Of a stretch of DNA of 64,000 nucleotides, positions 60,097-64,000 are shown one piece after another (the first letter of the stretch is position 1; each line of letters begins with the position of its first letter). The stretch covers positions 1-64,000 of the forward strand of contig JAJZNL010000032.1 in the NCBI GenBank assembly GCA_021852345.1, written 5' to 3'. The translations under genes were made by a program, and so were the position numbers. This DNA comes from Actinomycetes bacterium (GTDB lineage: Bacteria > Actinomycetota > Acidimicrobiia > Acidimicrobiales > JABEUL01). The notes under the pieces were generated by a model. It searched no databases, had not been told where the DNA came from, and worked only from the letters and a program-made list of their open reading frames with translations.

Positions 60097-60840
60097 ATGA
60101 ATCAACCTATTTTGGCAAAGACCATATCAATACAAGGTCACAACGGAGACTGGATTAACGCCTACATTGCCACACCGCTTAATGAAACAATGAACGGCAG
60201 TGTCGTTGTTAATCACCACATGCCTGGTTGGGATGAGGGATCCAAGGAGATCACCCGAAAATTCGCAACTTACGGATATACAGCCATTTGCCCCAACCTT
60301 CATCACCGGGAAGGACCTGATTTGGCTCCAGACGATGCAGCAGCAGCGGCCAGAGCAATCGGAGGCGTTCCAGATGAACGTTACTTAGGAGATTGCAAAG
60401 GTGCAATTGAGTATCTCAGAAATCAACCGCAATCAAACGGTAAAGTCGCAGTAATCGGATATTGCTCTGGCGGAAGACAAGCGTATCTGGCTGCATGCAA
60501 TTTAGACATAAACGCTGCGGTTCCCTGCTATCCCGGTTTGGTAACAGGGCAACTTCCTCCCAATTTTTCTCTAAAACACATGAAACCTATTATCGATCAA
60601 ACGCAAAACATTTCATGCCCAATACTTGGTCTTTTTGGAAAAGAAGATGCAAATCCCTCACAAGAACATGTTGCTGAGATAGAAGCCGAACTCAAAAAAT
60701 ACTCGAAGACCTACGAATTTCACAGTTATGATAATGCGGGTCACGCATTTTTTGCAACCGACAGGGTCAGTTACAGGCCTGAAGCTGCCATAGACGGCTG
60801 GCGGAAAATATTCGAATTTTTTGATCGTACTTTAAAATAG
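60097..60840 (+). CDS. dienelactone hydrolase family protein
   Basis: 247 aa; VIGYCSGGRQAYLAA nucleophile elbow; LFGKEDANPS; YDNAGHAFF. Confidence 0.92.
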   Translation: MNQPILAKTISIQGHNGDWINAYIATPLNETMNGSVVVNHHMPGWDEGSKEITRKFATYGYTAICPNLHHREGPDLAPDDAAAAARAIGGVPDERYLGDCKGAIEYLRNQPQSNGKVAVIGYCSGGRQAYLAACNLDINAAVPCYPGLVTGQLPPNFSLKHMKPIIDQTQNISCPILGLFGKEDANPSQEHVAEIEAELKKYSKTYEFHSYDNAGHAFFATDRVSYRPEAAIDGWRKIFEFFDRTLK

Positions 60841-60996
60841 AACGGAGCTTTAAATGTCGAATTTTTTAACGTTTACGCCAAGCGAGACCAACTTATTTAA
60901 ATATATCTGTGTACAATATTAATGCTGCCGCGCCTTAAGACGTCTTGAAGATTTGATGATTTATAAGTAAATAAATGTAGATAGGAAGTACAAATA

Positions 60997-61263
60997 ATGT
61001 GCAGTTACAAAACCGAAATAGTAACGCTGTCAGGGAGTATGAAAGCAAATTCAGCTTGGACCAAGTTATCTCAGGCAAATATTTATCTTGATCACCCATT
61101 CGATGCTCCATATAGTCACACCCTAAACATTGATTTTATCGATGCAAATAAATCCTACGGAAATCGAGTCGCAGTTGAATTAAATACCAACGATGCCCGG
61201 GAGTTAATTGAAAAAATACAAAAACTGCTTGACTCAGAAGCGCCATCCAGCCGGAAGGATTGA
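60997..61263 (+). CDS. small conserved-looking protein (DUF6295-like)
   Basis: 88 aa; MCSYKTEIVTLSGSMKANSAWTKLSQANIYLDHPFDAPYSHTLNIDF; family assignment from memory of similar proteins. Confidence 0.6.
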   Translation: MCSYKTEIVTLSGSMKANSAWTKLSQANIYLDHPFDAPYSHTLNIDFIDANKSYGNRVAVELNTNDARELIEKIQKLLDSEAPSSRKD

Positions 61264-61651
61264 AAGAACAGGATTAATTAATTCCAATCTTCTTTTGATG
61301 AGAACATAAAGAAATGAATCCAATTCACTGGATCGTTACGAACTTAGATATAACGGATCGCAACAAATAAAGTAGACGTTAACATGGCGTATTGCTTGTG
61401 CTGTATGTCTATTGACCTGTCTAGGATATAAAGCACAATTGAAAATTAGGCAATCAAATAGCACTGAAGAAAACAGTTCAGGCAAACCGGTGCAATAAGT
61501 TACAAAATGGATCAACGAGGTTAAATGCCATCGAAGATTAACCTTGCATTCCGATACATAAATTTGATTGAAAATTGTACTGAATTATCAAACCGATCAA
61601 ATCGTATAAAGTAGAATATAAAAGTAATTTTAAGAAAGGATTATTTAAATA

Positions 61652-61897
61652 ATGGACAAACAAGACGCTTTCGATAAGTTTAAGTCGTGTGCCGTAGAAA
61701 TTTTACAAGTTGAGCCCGACAAAATCACCGTTGAGGCAAAATTTGGCGACGATCTAGATGCCGACAGCTTAGATTTAACCGAATTAGTTATGGCCCTAGA
61801 AGAAGAATTCGAGATTGAAGTTGACGAAGAAGAGCTTGACGGGGTTGAAACCATTGGACAAGCATTTGACTTAGTATTCGCTAAGATCAGCGCATAA
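61652..61897 (+). CDS. acpP: acyl carrier protein
   Basis: 81 aa; GDDLDADSLDLTELVMALEEEFEIEV with phosphopantetheine Ser in DADSLD. Confidence 0.95.
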   Translation: MDKQDAFDKFKSCAVEILQVEPDKITVEAKFGDDLDADSLDLTELVMALEEEFEIEVDEEELDGVETIGQAFDLVFAKISA

Positions 61898-63136
61898 ATG
61901 CGAGTAGTAGACCGAAGAGTAGAAAAGGTAAATCCAGATGGCACCGCAAGAGTAGTTGCCGTTACTGGTATCGGAGTAGTTTCAAGTTGCGGCATAGGTG
62001 CCGATAACTTTTTTAATGGTCTTTTAAACCCGACAAACCTGGAAGCACCGAGACGAGTAATAGACTTTGATGCCAGCAGCTTATTTGAGCCCAAAGAGCT
62101 CAGAAGAGTTGACAGATTTACACAGTTTTCAACCTTTGCCACCCATGAAGCCCTTTTACAATCCGGCATAATCAATGCGGATGAAACGATGGTTTCAGAC
62201 ATCAACCCTGAGCGCATTGGAGTCATGATAGCTACGGGTGTCGGAGGCTTGGAAACATTGGAAGGGCAGATTGAAGTTCAACTGAACAAAGGCGCAAAAA
62301 GGGTTTCTCCGTTTTTGGTGCCTATGATGATGTCAAATGCTGCATCGGCCAACATCTCAATGCGATACAAATTTCAGGGTCCCTGTGAAGCCGTAATTAC
62401 CGCGTGTGCTTCGAGTACTCACTCAATTGGAAATGCAGCCAGACTTGTCGCCACTGGAAGATGTGACGTAATGGTTGCTGGCGGTGCCGAAGCTCCTTTA
62501 ACAGCGACTGGAATAGCGGCATTCCGAAATATGACAGCTTTATCAACAACAGACGTGTCAATGCCATTTGATGCTCACAGAGACGGGTTTATAATTGCCG
62601 AAGGTGCGGCTACATTGATTCTAGAGGATATAGAGCATGCTAAAAAACGTGGTGCGACAATTCTAGGAATTATCATGGGTGCTGCGTCATCCGCTGATGC
62701 CCACCACATTACAGCACCTGCTCCAAATGGAATAGGGGCACTAACTTGCATGCAACTCGCCTTAGATGATGCCAATCTCTCACCGCAAGACATTGTTCAC
62801 ATAAATGCTCACGGTACTTCTACTCCCTTAAATGATGCAGCCGAAGCTGAAGCTGTATCTAAACTATTTTCATCCAATAGACCTCCAGTCACTTCAATTA
62901 AAGGTGCAATTGGTCATGCACTGGGAGCCGCTGGAGCCATAGAGGCCGTGGCATGTATATTGACTAACCAAAAAAGAATTATACCCCCCACAATCGGACT
63001 AAAGCAACTTGATCCCGAATTTGATATGGACGTCGTGAAAGACGAACCCAGGGAGTTTACTCCTGGTAATATTATTTCAAACTCATTTGGTTTCGGTGGG
63101 CATAACGGATCGTTAATAATAGGACCGTCTGTTTAA
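61898..63136 (+). CDS. fabF: beta-ketoacyl-ACP synthase II
   Basis: 412 aa; VITACASSTHSIGNA active Cys, NAHGTSTPLND, KGAIGHALGAAGAIEA, NSFGFGGHNGSL. Confidence 0.96.
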   Translation: MRVVDRRVEKVNPDGTARVVAVTGIGVVSSCGIGADNFFNGLLNPTNLEAPRRVIDFDASSLFEPKELRRVDRFTQFSTFATHEALLQSGIINADETMVSDINPERIGVMIATGVGGLETLEGQIEVQLNKGAKRVSPFLVPMMMSNAASANISMRYKFQGPCEAVITACASSTHSIGNAARLVATGRCDVMVAGGAEAPLTATGIAAFRNMTALSTTDVSMPFDAHRDGFIIAEGAATLILEDIEHAKKRGATILGIIMGAASSADAHHITAPAPNGIGALTCMQLALDDANLSPQDIVHINAHGTSTPLNDAAEAEAVSKLFSSNRPPVTSIKGAIGHALGAAGAIEAVACILTNQKRIIPPTIGLKQLDPEFDMDVVKDEPREFTPGNIISNSFGFGGHNGSLIIGPSV

Positions 63137-63426
63137 TTCGGGTTATTTTGTAGTGCGAGCCAGCTTTAATGTAATTTTTTGAGTTGACCTGCAAGTATTA
63201 AAGCACAATTGATCTGTTCTAATTAATTTAATTTCTACAAAACAAACAATTATTTTTGAACTCAACGATTACCACACGTTGCATATTAGATACCAATGAT
63301 TTTCGGTTTGTAGATAATAATTGACCTATAACCTTCCAAAAGGATTTATCGGATAATTTATCTACATGTTGTTGCATGAATGAATTAGGCACTTGCAAGA
63401 ATTAGTCACTTGCAAAACGATTAGAT

Positions 63427-64000
63427 CTAACTTTTAAGAAATTCCTTAAGGTCATTTAGAACGGGTATCGGTCCCGGATCCACTCCTATAATTTCGGCCA
63501 TTTTAATTGAAATTAAATCCGCCTTAAAAATAATATCGAACAATTGGCATAGATCACAGTCACCTTGCGCATTAAGTTCCACCACTTCTCGGACTTGTTC
63601 GTTTAGTACCTCTTTGACCCATTGCATCCTTCTATTCATCTGCGGGTGAATATTGTCAAACTTGATTTGTACTAACGAAAGTACCTGCCTCGTAACATCG
63701 CCCATTATTCCCCAGCCTGCAAGTTCATTGTGGCACAGTTCTGGGTAAACGTTGACAAAAGCAGGTGCCTTGACATTTTCGTTTATCTGTTTCTTTAATC
63801 TGTCTACAGCAACCTGTCCCATTCCAGCCGATGAATAGATCAAAGGTATCGTGTTTACCAGAGAATTAGATACATCGTTTACCAATTTTGACTCGTATAG
63901 ATTTTTATTCTTTCCCAGATGTTTTATAGTTGTATCAATCCAGCTGTCGGCACCGGGTAACAGGCCGACCTGCTCTAGAATTTTCAATACGGGAACAGTC
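63427..64000 (-). CDS. C-terminal part of a bifunctional phosphoglucose/phosphomannose isomerase-like (SIS) protein, truncated by the window edge
   Basis: Frame open to the window end; PELCHNELAGW, CDLCQLFDIIFKADLISIKMAEIIGVDPGPIPVLNDLKEFL. Confidence 0.8.
   Translation of the reverse strand, partial: TVPVLKILEQVGLLPGADSWIDTTIKHLGKNKNLYESKLVNDVSNSLVNTIPLIYSSAGMGQVAVDRLKKQINENVKAPAFVNVYPELCHNELAGWGIMGDVTRQVLSLVQIKFDNIHPQMNRRMQWVKEVLNEQVREVVELNAQGDCDLCQLFDIIFKADLISIKMAEIIGVDPGPIPVLNDLKEFLKS

Noticed and set aside
61645-62226. 193-aa minus-strand ORF antisense to acpP/fabF
   Set aside because: Fully antisense to two confidently assigned genes; Ser-rich composition typical of shadow ORFs.
1-64000. 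CRISPR arrays, prophage or insertion sequences
   Set aside because: No regularly spaced repeats, cas-like ORFs, transposases, integrases or terminal inverted repeats were recognised.

Overview
The window is a 64 kb AT-rich bacterial chromosomal segment. I infer an actinobacterium, probably Acidimicrobiia-like, from the FAS-II layout, the ANTAR regulator, rnpB beside a DUF164 protein, and secreted SxSCxxxxxCxxxG / CDTR-repeat proteins; no phylogeny was run. Most of it is housekeeping: xseA/xseB, rnpB, metH, lpdA/E2/lipoate genes, rpsA, polA, menC, an ECF transporter, fabD-fabH-fabG...acpP-fabF and two tRNAs. Accessory regions at about 2-7.6, 15.9-20.2 and 31-43.8 kb carry surface and envelope proteins. 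I saw no CRISPR array, phage or intact insertion sequence. The most notable observations are: (1) an RNase P RNA with two compensatory base-pair changes in the normally near-invariant P4 helix and other core deviations; (2) a LipB-LipA fusion in one ORF; (3) an acyltransferase-3/SGNH paralogue that has lost predicted catalytic residues in both domains but keeps an intact ORF; (4) a large secreted repeat protein interrupted by one in-frame TAA at a conserved Tyr position; (5) a lipoprotein missed by ATG-based ORF calling because its only plausible starts are ATA/ATT; (6) FabD with a C-terminal biotinyl/lipoyl-like domain lacking the modifiable Lys; (7) an IMPase-Nudix fusion; (8) a membrane-ABC-ABC ECF fusion with an insertion in the second ABC domain.
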